24,405 bases of DNA from JANXXV01 sp038230275 (GCA_038230275.1 JBBRNO010000100.1:1-24405); one strand, 5' to 3'. Counted from the stretch's first letter, positions 15,644 through 23,356 are shown. The notes: generated by a model from the sequence alone, not told the origin. A program made the numbers and translations.

Positions 15644-16873
15644 GTGAACTTTTTCCACCGTCCGTTCTCTGAACCGCGCTGGTTAGCGCTGTGGTCCGCC
15701 ATGTTCGGCTTCATGTTGGACGCCATGGACGTGCTGCTTTACGTGTTCGCGATCCAGACCCTGCGCGCGGAATTCTCTCTCTCCAACGCGCAAGCTGGAT
15801 TGGTCAGTTCCATCACGCTGGTGACGTCGGCGGCAGGGGGCATCGCCGCGGGAATCCTGTCCGACCGGATTGGCCGGCGGAAGATGCTGATCTATACCAT
15901 CCTTCTATACTCGTTCGCCTCGGCAGGGACTGCGCTGTCCTCCGGTCTGGCTGGATTGCTGTTTTGGCGCGCGCTGGTAGGGCTGGGACTGGGGGGCGAA
16001 TGGTCGGCCGGAGCCACGCTGGTAGCCGAATCCTGGCCCGCGGAGCACCGCGCCAAGGCCATCGGCCTTATGCAATCGGGCTGGGCCTTTGGCTACATGC
16101 TGGCCGCCGCAGTGACGGCATTCGTGCTTCCCCGGTACGGTTGGCGGGCGCTGTTTCTGGTGGGAGTGCTGCCGGCGTTGCTCACCATTCCCATCCGCTG
16201 GAAAGTGAAGGAGCCGGAGGTCTGGCTGCGAAACAAGTCGCGCGGAAACGCCTGGGATCTGTTTCGTCCTCCGCTTGGCCGGCTCACATTTCTGGCAACG
16301 GCATTAGCCACGGCCACGCTATTCGCTTACTGGGGACTTTTCACCTGGCTGCCCGGCTTTCTGGCCGCGCCGAAATCGGCGGGCGGTGCGGGACTGAGTA
16401 TTGTCCGCACCAGCGGCTGGGTTTTCACTATGCAGATCGGCGCGCTTTTCGGCTACCTGAGTTTCGGCTATCTGGCCGACCGGTTCGGACGGCGGCCCGT
16501 CTTCCTGGGCTACGTGCTGACCGCAGCCGTACTGACGCCGCTATACGGCTCCATTCCCCGCTGGGGATCGGAAACGCTACTTCTGATTCTGGGGCCAGCC
16601 GTCGGCTTCGTGGGCACAGGATTCTTCGCCCTGTTCGGCGCCATGCTGGCCGAACTGTACCCAACGGCGGTCCGGGGCGCAGGGCAGGGCTTCACCTACA
16701 ACTTCGGCCGGGGCATGAGCGCGCTGGCGCCTTTCGCGGTGGGCGCCCTGGCGGATCGCAGCGGCATCGGGATGGCCTTAGCGCTGAACTCCGCCTTCTT
16801 CCTGATCGCCGCGGCGCTGATCTTCGCACTGCCTGAAACGCGCGGGGTTAATCTGGAGGCGGGAAACCTATGA
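15644..16873 (+). CDS. MFS transporter (sugar-acid/aromatic-acid:H+ symporter type)
   Basis: A 409-aa inner-membrane permease with 12 predicted TM helices. Family signatures: MFGFMLDAMDVLLY in TM1 (the acidic D-x-x-D motif of the AAHS/SHS groups), ILSDRIGRRKML (motif A), LFWRALVGLGLGGEWSAGA, AEHRAKAIGLMQSGWAFGY and LADRFGRRPVFLG (second motif A). The GTG at 15644 starts just before the first helix; the frame is open for 64 codons upstream but that part overlaps the adaptor gene and reads as shadow sequence. The likely substrate is an organic or sugar acid (family inference). The stop overlaps an ATG (16870) by ATGA, pointing to coupling with the next gene. Confidence 0.9.
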   Translation: MNFFHRPFSEPRWLALWSAMFGFMLDAMDVLLYVFAIQTLRAEFSLSNAQAGLVSSITLVTSAAGGIAAGILSDRIGRRKMLIYTILLYSFASAGTALSSGLAGLLFWRALVGLGLGGEWSAGATLVAESWPAEHRAKAIGLMQSGWAFGYMLAAAVTAFVLPRYGWRALFLVGVLPALLTIPIRWKVKEPEVWLRNKSRGNAWDLFRPPLGRLTFLATALATATLFAYWGLFTWLPGFLAAPKSAGGAGLSIVRTSGWVFTMQIGALFGYLSFGYLADRFGRRPVFLGYVLTAAVLTPLYGSIPRWGSETLLLILGPAVGFVGTGFFALFGAMLAELYPTAVRGAGQGFTYNFGRGMSALAPFAVGALADRSGIGMALALNSAFFLIAAALIFALPETRGVNLEAGNL

Positions 16874-16917
16874 TCGAATCCAGCTACTGGGCCTGAACCG
16901 ATACCTTTGAAGAGAAG

Positions 16918-18648
16918 ATGAAGCTGTTGGAGGCTGCCTGGAAGCGCAAGGACTTCCGGCTGGCGCGGGCCCTGGCCCACTCGTTACGCAACACCGCCAC
17001 CCAGGCGCAATCGGAAGAACAGACTGCTGGAGATCCAATCGCCGGGACCGTCCGGCGGGAAACCGTGAACTCTCTGCCCGCACCCTGGCGGACGTGGGCA
17101 CAAGGCTGGAAGCATTTTCAGGTAGTCGTGCTGGACGAAACCGTGGGACAGCAACGGCCGCCCGAACCGGTGGAACTGACCTTCAGCGTTCCATCGGAAC
17201 ACGCCACCTCGCTGGGACGGGAAGTGCGCGTGGCACGCGTCGCCGGTGGGCACCTGCGCGAAGTTCCTTGCCAGGTCTACGGCGAAGTTCGCCGCGGGCA
17301 GGAACGATCCTGCAAGGTGCTGATCCTCGCCGCCGGCGCCGCCCATCAACGCCAGACGTACCTGGTGCTCTACGGTAATCCCGACGCCGAGATTCCGCAG
17401 TATCCCACCGATCTGGAAACGCGCGGCGACGGTTTCGCGCTGGATATTGAAAACGATTTCTTCCGCGCGTCGCTCTCACGCCAGATGGGCCAGTTGGAGC
17501 GGCTCACCATCAAGCGGGAGCATGGCCTGGAACTGTTCGCGGGCGGCGAGGGGCATGGCGAACCTCCTGGCATTGACTGGGCGCACGACTACGTGACCTC
17601 CGGCAAGATGCAAAAGCTGCGCATCACCCTGTGGGAGTCGTGCCCCGATTATGAAGTGGTTCGCGGTCCGCTCTGCACAACCATCCGCCGCTGGGGCTTT
17701 CCGTATTCGCCGGTTCATCCCGTTTTCTCTCCGGCGCGAATCCATGTGGATGTCGAATACCGCTTCTATGCCGGACTGCCCTGGTTTCACAAGATCGGCA
17801 CGATGTCCGCCGTGAAGGACGTGGAAGTGGAGGCGCTCCGTGATGACGAGTGGGTATTTTCCGGACAGTCTTTCACTGACATTCTATGGATGGGTCCGGA
17901 TGGGAAACTCCGCACTGGCGCAGTCGATCCCAAGCTAAAAGACGATGTCTGGGCTGTCGGATTCTGCAATGAAGAGAGTAAGGATTCCTTCGTCGCGTTA
18001 TTTCTGGAACATCGCGCCGAAGGCTTGCCCTCCTTGAGACACAATGCCGCTCCCACGATGTTTTACCGCTGGCACGGGCATGTGTGGAGCCGCTATCCGC
18101 TGCCGGGGAAAGACGTTCCAGCCGGAGCGGTAATGCACCAGAAGAACGCCTACGCGGCAATTGCATATAGCGCCAAGGAGGGCCCGAAACTATTAGAGGA
18201 TTTGCGGCACCGCCTGGTAAACCCGTATGCCGCTTCCGCGGGCGAGTTGAACCGCTCGGCTGCGGCGAACGATCAACCCGGCCGCTTGGCCAGGCCCGGC
18301 GAAGCAGGCGACAGTCCCATTCCGAAGCAGCTATTGTGGGACGCTCTGTTGAACTGCAAAGACGAACAGCTCTACGTAACCGATATCAATGTTGTGGATT
18401 TGGGCCTGGTCTACGACATACGAGTCCGCGGTGACGTAGTGCATGTGGTGATGACCATGCCTCACCGGGGACGTCCGCGGTTGGGCTACTTTACCTATGG
18501 CTCAGGCGGCAACACGACGCCCGTTCGCCAGCAACTCTTGAAAGTTCCAGGAGTCAGGAAGGTGGTTGTGGAACAGACTTGGGAGCCCGGATGGAACTCG
18601 AACCGGCTCACGCCCTCGGGCCGGAAAAAGCTTGGGCTGGATACGTAG
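16918..18648 (+). CDS. large beta-rich protein with C-terminal DUF59/MIP18 domain
   Basis: A 576-aa protein with no signal peptide. Residues 1-35 are helical. Residues ~60-430 form a beta-rich domain of the kind seen in carbohydrate lyases or hydrolases (GDGFALDIENDFFRASLSRQ; HVDVEYRFYAGLPWFHK; MFYRWHGHVWSRYPL), but I cannot name the family. Residues ~467-576 match the DUF59/MIP18 (PaaD/SufT-like) fold: VTDINVVDLGLVYDIRV, VVHVVMTMP, LLKVPGVRKVVVEQTWEPGW. The GCP motif of that family reads GRP here, so its reactive Cys is lost. A start at 16918 (AGAG upstream) was used because an in-frame ATG at 16870, overlapping the MFS stop, is followed by TGA at 16894. The gene's own stop is part of the target duplication of the second mobile element. 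Confidence 0.8.
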   Translation: MKLLEAAWKRKDFRLARALAHSLRNTATQAQSEEQTAGDPIAGTVRRETVNSLPAPWRTWAQGWKHFQVVVLDETVGQQRPPEPVELTFSVPSEHATSLGREVRVARVAGGHLREVPCQVYGEVRRGQERSCKVLILAAGAAHQRQTYLVLYGNPDAEIPQYPTDLETRGDGFALDIENDFFRASLSRQMGQLERLTIKREHGLELFAGGEGHGEPPGIDWAHDYVTSGKMQKLRITLWESCPDYEVVRGPLCTTIRRWGFPYSPVHPVFSPARIHVDVEYRFYAGLPWFHKIGTMSAVKDVEVEALRDDEWVFSGQSFTDILWMGPDGKLRTGAVDPKLKDDVWAVGFCNEESKDSFVALFLEHRAEGLPSLRHNAAPTMFYRWHGHVWSRYPLPGKDVPAGAVMHQKNAYAAIAYSAKEGPKLLEDLRHRLVNPYAASAGELNRSAAANDQPGRLARPGEAGDSPIPKQLLWDALLNCKDEQLYVTDINVVDLGLVYDIRVRGDVVHVVMTMPHRGRPRLGYFTYGSGGNTTPVRQQLLKVPGVRKVVVEQTWEPGWNSNRLTPSGRKKLGLDT

Positions 18649-18796
18649 GGTAGTGTCCGCGAATTGGGTGGACACTACCGGAAACCACTCCTTGACAGTC
18701 GCGGCTCGGAAACTACTGTTGCAGCAACGAGTTCGAGACCGAGCCCCGCGCGTGAGCAAGCTGTTTCTTGTATCCAGTTATTTGTCGGACAGTACA
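18649..18796. mobile_element. 148-bp MITE-like element, copy 2
   Basis: Second copy of the 4936-5083 element, the same length and orientation. Left end GGTAGTGTCCG; inverse of the right end TGTACTGTCCG. Flanking direct GTAG at 18645-18648 and 18797-18800 is read as a 4-bp target duplication, and the left one contains the TAG stop of the DUF59-fusion gene. The left end forms a perfect 10-bp hairpin: GGTAGTGTCC (18649-18658) with GGACACTACC (18670-18679). The first copy has two mismatches in this stem. No transposase is encoded. It lies between convergent genes, like copy 1. Confidence 0.82.
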
Positions 18797-18819
18797 GTAG
18801 CACTGGTTGCAGGGTGCCA

Positions 18820-21015
18820 CTATTGCTGATCAAACAACCCTGAGCGGTCAATTCGCTCGCCTTTTAAGAAGACGATAGAAATGCGTTCGGTGGCGGAAAT
18901 ATCCTGTAACGGATTGCCATCCACCACCAGAATATTCGCCTCATAGCCTTTGTGGATCAGCCCGATTCGCTTCTCGGCGCGCAGCAGTTTCGCCGCGTTG
19001 AAGGTGGCTGCTTGCAGTGCAGTCCGCGCCGGAATGCCGGCCTGCACCCAAAGCTGCAATTCGCGATGGACCGTCGGGCCGTGCAGCACCAGCATATTCC
19101 CGGCGTCGCTTCCGGTTACCAGCAGCACTCCCGCTTTGTAGGCGCGAAGCAGATTGTCACCGGCCTGCGGCAGATCCGCCGGATAGTCCTTCATGCGTTG
19201 ACGCATCTTCCCAACGTCCGGTGAGTTGATCTGCTTTTTGGTGTTCTTGATCAGGTTTGGAGATGCGGTTTGCGCTACCAGCGACCGGTCCAGCAATTCT
19301 GTATTTCCCGCGGCAAACTGCGTGAAGGCTTCCATCACGGTCAACGTGGGATCGTAGGCCACGCCCTGCTTAGCCATCTTGGCGAAAACCTCGTCCGGAA
19401 TCCGGTCGCGGGCGCTACCGTGCTCAATGCCATCGGCTTCGGCGGCCACCGCATCGGCCACGTCCTTCGCATCACCGGTGTGAACCACAAGCGGCAGGCG
19501 CACTGCGTGCGCATCCTGAGCGATGGCCTGCAAGACACTAACATCCATCCTGTTGAAAAGCATCCCTGCCACGCCGCCTTCCAGAATCGCTTTGATGCCA
19601 TCCACTTTGCGGGCGGCCAGCGCGTTTACCTGTTCCTTCGCTTCCGCGGCATTCTTTGGCGTACGGATGAACTGGTCCATACTTTGCTTCTTGACGATCT
19701 CCGGGGTGTGCTTGAAGTATTCCGTCCCATGCCCGCCATCGGTTGTGAACATCGGCCCAACCAGGAACAACTCCGCACCCAGTTTTTCACCAAGCTGCGT
19801 CCGCGTTCGGGCATTGATGCTTTCGTCAATGGAATCGCCCACGGATTTTACGGCCGTGATGCCGGTATAAAGATACGCCGCCAGATTGCGATCGATAATA
19901 GCTTTGGGGCTGTAGTCCTTCTGCGTTTCCTCAATGCCGCCAGACGCACCCAGATGCACATGCACGTCAATCAGGCCGGGAAGAACCGTCTTGCCGACCG
20001 CCTCCACCAACTCCGCATTCACCGCGCCGGCGTCCGGCACGTTGCCGTCGTAAATCTCTTCAATCTTTCCGTTCTTGATCAGCACGCCGCCGGATTCAAT
20101 GACCTTTCCGTCGCCCACGAAAATACGCGCGCCACGAATCAGCCGCGTGCGGCTTTGACGGAACGCGCGTTCATACATTTTGCCCTTCTCGATGTTTTCC
20201 CTGCTGTAGGCCTGGTAGCTGCCCAAGATGAGGAATGGCAGGAATACAGCCAGCAGCCATAGCTTTGCGGAGCGGCCGATCTTCTCGTCTTTCTCCCACC
20301 GGAACAGCTTCACCGAGATCAATGTGGCGACGCAGGTGGTGGCCAGCAGCGCCGCCGTCGCCACCGCATTCTGAGAAATCGTTTCGCTTCGCAGGAGAAT
20401 CCCTTGCATGCCGGAAAACAGATGAGACGCGGGCAGAAACTGCGAGATAATTTGCGCCACGGCGGGCAGCCCGGTGATGGGAATGGTAGCCCCGCTCAGA
20501 AACAGCATCGGCATATACATCACCTGGATCAAAATGTTGCTCTCGGCCACGGAGTTCACCACCGAGGCGACAATCAGTCCGATGGAACGCATGGCAAACG
20601 ACCCGATACCAATCAACAGCAACAGCGAAAATAGATGGTCCGGCACCGGCATCAAATAGTAGAAGTGCGCTAGCGAGAGCAGCAGCAACACTGACGGCAT
20701 GTAGAGAATCCAACCCGTCACCATGGAGGCCACCAGCAGAGGCGCCGGAGAAATGGGCGCTACTTTATAGCGCCGTAAAATGTTCGCCTCCCGCTCCGCG
20801 ACGGCACGCATTCCCGCACCGAACAGGCCACTGCCGATGATTCCAATCACCAGCACCATGGTGACCACGCGCGTGATGCCGCCGCTCTGCGCGCCCATCA
20901 ACTGGCCAAAGCCGAAGAAGAAAAGCAGCGGGAAAACGTAGTTGAAAAACAACACCGACTTCTCGCGCAGCGCGAGCTTCAGGTTGATCTCGATCAGTGC
21001 CAGGTAACCTTTCAT
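18820..21015 (-). CDS. ABC-2 type permease fused to periplasmic-facing amidohydrolase
   Basis: One uninterrupted 731-codon frame. Residues 1-240 are an ABC-2 permease with about six TM helices and the re-entrant motif AEREANILRRYKVAPISPAPLL. Residues ~251-270 (KLWLLAVFLPFLILGSYQAY) form a seventh helix. Residues ~290-731 are an amidohydrolase of the imidazolonepropionase/Xaa-Pro dipeptidase-like group, with all metal ligands: VHVHLG (His352, His354), DGIKAILEGG (Lys475, the carbamylated position), VVHTGD (His512), IEHGS (His532) and VTGSDAGN (Asp637). An even number of permease helices plus the seventh should place the enzyme outside the cytoplasm (inference). The start overlaps the ATPase stop (ATGA, 21012-21015), so the ATPase is its partner. 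Function: perhaps export or processing of an amide- or peptide-type substrate. Confidence 0.9.
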   Translation of the reverse strand: MKGYLALIEINLKLALREKSVLFFNYVFPLLFFFGFGQLMGAQSGGITRVVTMVLVIGIIGSGLFGAGMRAVAEREANILRRYKVAPISPAPLLVASMVTGWILYMPSVLLLLSLAHFYYLMPVPDHLFSLLLLIGIGSFAMRSIGLIVASVVNSVAESNILIQVMYMPMLFLSGATIPITGLPAVAQIISQFLPASHLFSGMQGILLRSETISQNAVATAALLATTCVATLISVKLFRWEKDEKIGRSAKLWLLAVFLPFLILGSYQAYSRENIEKGKMYERAFRQSRTRLIRGARIFVGDGKVIESGGVLIKNGKIEEIYDGNVPDAGAVNAELVEAVGKTVLPGLIDVHVHLGASGGIEETQKDYSPKAIIDRNLAAYLYTGITAVKSVGDSIDESINARTRTQLGEKLGAELFLVGPMFTTDGGHGTEYFKHTPEIVKKQSMDQFIRTPKNAAEAKEQVNALAARKVDGIKAILEGGVAGMLFNRMDVSVLQAIAQDAHAVRLPLVVHTGDAKDVADAVAAEADGIEHGSARDRIPDEVFAKMAKQGVAYDPTLTVMEAFTQFAAGNTELLDRSLVAQTASPNLIKNTKKQINSPDVGKMRQRMKDYPADLPQAGDNLLRAYKAGVLLVTGSDAGNMLVLHGPTVHRELQLWVQAGIPARTALQAATFNAAKLLRAEKRIGLIHKGYEANILVVDGNPLQDISATERISIVFLKGERIDRSGLFDQQ

Positions 21016-21938
21016 TCGCGCAATCGTTTCCCGGTCAATTCAATAAATACATCTTCCAGGGTGGGGCGCTTGAGTTGAATATCCAGCAGCTCAATGCCAA
21101 GTTGATCGATCCACTTCACCAGTTCCACCAGGGTTCGGGTGGGCTTCGACGAGGAAACGTTTAACGAACGGCGGTCACCGCTGAGGATCAGCTTCTCCCC
21201 GTCCAGGGTCGCCGGAATCTCGCCTTCCGGAAGCGGGGCGCTCAAGTGCATGTCAATGATGGAGTGCCCCAGCGTCTGTGCCTGGATCTCACGCGGCGTA
21301 CCGTGGACGATGATTTTCCCCTGATCCACAATCGCCACCCTATCGCACAACTTCTCCGCTTCCTCAATGTAGTGAGTGGTCAACAGGATGGTGCAGTGCT
21401 GCGCCTTCAAATCTTCAATCAGGCCGTGGATCTCCAGCCGCACTTGCGGGTCCAACCCGGTTGTCGGCTCGTCCAGAAACAACAGTTGCGGATCGTTCAC
21501 CATCGCCAGGGCCAAGGCTACCCGCTGTTTCTGGCCGCCCGAAAGCTGGCCGTAAAATGCGTCGCGTTTTTCCCACAGCTGCAGCCGCTTCAGCAGCTTG
21601 CTGGAATCGGTAGTCCGGCTGTAGAAACTGGAGAAGACGTGCAGCGCTTCCCGCACCGTGATCTTCTCCGGAAGATTGGTAGCCTGCAGGCAGACACCAA
21701 TGCGGTCCTTGATCCGATTGATGTTGACTGCCGGGTCGAAGCCAAGCACGGAAACTTCTCCGCCGGTGCGCGGCCGCAATCCTTCCAGTATCTCCACGGT
21801 TGTGGTCTTCCCCGCCCCATTCGGACCCAGAAGTCCGAAGACCTGTCCCTTATCGACTTCGAAATCGATGCCGCGTACCGCCTCAAACTCGCCGTAGGAC
21901 TTGGTCAGTCCCCGGACCGAAATTACGTTATCGGCCAA
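21012..21938 (-). CDS. ABC-2 system ATP-binding protein (CcmA/DrrA-like)
   Basis: A 308-aa cytoplasmic ATPase. It has Walker A GLLGPNGAGKTTTVE, Q-loop VCLQATNLPEKITVREAL, signature LSGGQKQRVALALA, Walker B LLFLDEPTTGLDPQ and switch His TTHYIEEAE, plus the C-terminal extension usual for drug- or polysaccharide-type exporters (PTLEDVFIELTGK). Translation starts at TTG 21938, overlapping the DJ-1/PfpI gene by 11 bp, and ends by ATGA overlap with the fused permease. It should energise that permease, as a homodimer with two permease chains. Confidence 0.93.
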   Translation of the reverse strand: MADNVISVRGLTKSYGEFEAVRGIDFEVDKGQVFGLLGPNGAGKTTTVEILEGLRPRTGGEVSVLGFDPAVNINRIKDRIGVCLQATNLPEKITVREALHVFSSFYSRTTDSSKLLKRLQLWEKRDAFYGQLSGGQKQRVALALAMVNDPQLLFLDEPTTGLDPQVRLEIHGLIEDLKAQHCTILLTTHYIEEAEKLCDRVAIVDQGKIIVHGTPREIQAQTLGHSIIDMHLSAPLPEGEIPATLDGEKLILSGDRRSLNVSSSKPTRTLVELVKWIDQLGIELLDIQLKRPTLEDVFIELTGKRLRE

Positions 21939-22452
21939 GCAGCACTCGTATGGATTCCCGGCAGAACGCCGGCAGATCCTCAGGCTTGCGCGAGGTCACC
22001 AGGTTCTTATCCACCACCACTTCCGCGTCGCGATAGATGCCGCCGGCGTTCATCACATCGTCTTTGATGGCGAAGAAACAGGTGACGTTCCGGCCGCGCA
22101 GCGTCCCGGTTGAGCACAGCACCCAGGGGCCATGGCAAATGGACGCTACCAGTTTCCCCGCGGCATCCATATCGCGCACAAATTGAATGGCCAGTGGATG
22201 CCGGCGGATGTGATCGGGCGCGTAGCCTCCGGGAATCACCACGCCATCGAAGTCCTCGGCGTTGGCGTCCTGGTAGCTGCGGTCGCACTTCACCGGATAG
22301 CCCAGTTTGCTGGTGTAAATCTGCCCTGCCGCCGGGCCTACGGTCACCACTTCGGCGCCCGCCTCCTGAAATCGGAATAGCGGATACCAGACTTCCATTT
22401 CCTGATAAACGTTGTCCACCAGAATGGCGATTCTCTTCCCTAGCAGTTCCAT
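21928..22452 (-). CDS. DJ-1/PfpI family protein (protease I/deglycase-like)
   Basis: A 174-aa cytosolic protein of the DJ-1/PfpI superfamily. It has the acidic residue region DNVYQEMEVWYP, the conserved DGVVIPGGYAPDHIRR and the nucleophile elbow ASICHGPWVL (Cys followed by His, the catalytic pair). The length and HGPWVL motif fit the PfpI/YhbO subgroup, credited with protease, deglycase or chaperone activity depending on the member. ATG 22452 was chosen because the residues upstream of it overlap the beta-lactamase gene and look non-native. It begins 7 bp after the beta-lactamase stop and overlaps the ATPase by 11 bp. TACAAT lies 9 nt before the ATG. Confidence 0.91.
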   Translation of the reverse strand: MELLGKRIAILVDNVYQEMEVWYPLFRFQEAGAEVVTVGPAAGQIYTSKLGYPVKCDRSYQDANAEDFDGVVIPGGYAPDHIRRHPLAIQFVRDMDAAGKLVASICHGPWVLCSTGTLRGRNVTCFFAIKDDVMNAGGIYRDAEVVVDKNLVTSRKPEDLPAFCRESIRVLLGR

Positions 22453-22459
22453 ACGAGAT

Positions 22460-23347
22460 CTATTGTAGTTTGTTCCCGTACTTATTCGATAAGGCCAGTT
22501 TCTGAAAATGTTCGAACACAATCCGCGTCACTTCGCCCACCGGATTGCGGCCCTCGTCAAGAAATGTCGATGCCACGCTCAGCGCAAAGGGCCGGTTGGG
22601 CAGGAAGACGATCCCCGTTTCACAATGCACGCCGGGCAATTCACCCGGTTTGGCGGCCACCGCAATCGACGCGGGAATCACCTTGCGCATGTCCGCGTTC
22701 ACCCGCTGCATCATCGCTAACATTTCTTTTGAAGCTTCGGCATCCACCGCCTTCCCGTGATAGATCAGGTCCACCAGATGCGCCATTTCCGCAGGTGTAC
22801 TGATATTTTCCTGGTCCTTGGCGGCAGCGGCGGCGTCCAGCATTTTCCGCTGCAGGCGGGTGGTACGAAAACCCATTTCCGCCAGCGTCCGGTTCACGCG
22901 ATCCATCCCCACCATGGCAATGCAGCGGTTGGTTGCGGTATTGTCGCTGGTCTCAATCATGGCGCTCATCAGGTCGCGAACGGTCATGGTAACCGGACCG
23001 GTTCGCAGCAGAATTTGCAGATGGCCGGACCCGCCGACGGTTTCCCGCGGATCCAGAATCACCGGGTCCGTCAGTTTGAACGCATCCGCGCGGGCGGATT
23101 TGAACATTTGTATCAGGATCGCGATTTTGATGGAACTGGCTTGCGGGAAGACGGTAGCGTTGTTGAGAAAAAGCGTGTGGCCCGTGCTGAGGTCGATGGC
23201 ATGGAACCCTAGCACGCCGTTGACAGTGCCACTCACGGCACGAATTCGTTCCAGCGTCTTCTGTTCCAGCAGTTCCACCGCGGTGGGTTGCGCAAACGCG
23301 CAGACGGCGGCGGAACAGAGCAGCCAGGACGAAAGAAGAATCTTCAT
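22460..23347 (-). CDS. exported class A beta-lactamase-related serine hydrolase
   Basis: A 295-aa protein with a signal peptide (MKILLSSWLLCSAAVCAFAQ, cleavage near residue 20). Class A hallmarks are in order: SSIK (nucleophile Ser71, Lys74), SDN (134-136) and, instead of the usual KTG, KPG (233-235) in AAKPGELPGVHCETGI. The Omega-loop region (LQRKMLDAAAAAKDQE) lacks the classical E-x-x-L-N, so the deacylating Glu is uncertain (Glu180 is possible). These changes are frequent in the broad environmental class A-like family, and hydrolysis of clinical beta-lactams cannot be assumed. It is the first gene of the operon ending in the permease-amidohydrolase fusion. TACAAT lies 9 nt before ATG 23347, with no clear Shine-Dalgarno. 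Confidence 0.9.
   Translation of the reverse strand: MKILLSSWLLCSAAVCAFAQPTAVELLEQKTLERIRAVSGTVNGVLGFHAIDLSTGHTLFLNNATVFPQASSIKIAILIQMFKSARADAFKLTDPVILDPRETVGGSGHLQILLRTGPVTMTVRDLMSAMIETSDNTATNRCIAMVGMDRVNRTLAEMGFRTTRLQRKMLDAAAAAKDQENISTPAEMAHLVDLIYHGKAVDAEASKEMLAMMQRVNADMRKVIPASIAVAAKPGELPGVHCETGIVFLPNRPFALSVASTFLDEGRNPVGEVTRIVFEHFQKLALSNKYGNKLQ
22462..22467 (-). promoter_or_regulatory. -10-like hexamer before the DJ-1/PfpI gene
   Basis: TACAAT on the minus strand lies 9 nt before ATG 22452 and overlaps the last codons and stop of the beta-lactamase gene. It could be an internal promoter. No convincing -35 is seen, and read-through from the upstream gene is equally possible. Confidence 0.25.
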
Positions 23348-23356
23348 GTATCTTCG

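Noticed and set aside
15553..15726. Upstream extension of the adaptor reading frame
   Set aside because: It lies across the divergent promoter and the start of the MFS gene; ATG 15552 has GAGG upstream and a normal adaptor N-terminus.
15691..16836. 381-codon open frame inside the MFS gene
   Set aside because: It is an overlapping frame of a well-supported 12-TM transporter and shows no domains of its own.
16894..16896. Selenocysteine reading of the in-frame TGA
   Set aside because: No selenocysteine-insertion hairpin is apparent and the protein is not a selenoprotein family; a nonsense change or an alternative start is simpler.
18685..18710. TTGACA-like box inside the second 148-bp element as an outward promoter
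   Set aside because: At 17 bp spacing the -10 position reads ACTGTT, a poor match, and the first copy has TTTACA; there is no downstream plus-strand gene to drive.
18566..18829. Small coding frame running through the second 148-bp element
   Set aside because: The frame is shared only partly by the first copy, has no start signal and overlaps the end of the DUF59-fusion gene; the element is better read as non-coding.
19270..20262. 330-codon plus-strand frame opposite the amidohydrolase
   Set aside because: It is antisense to a frame with complete metal-ligand motifs; the His/Arg/Gln-rich translation is typical of a high-GC shadow.
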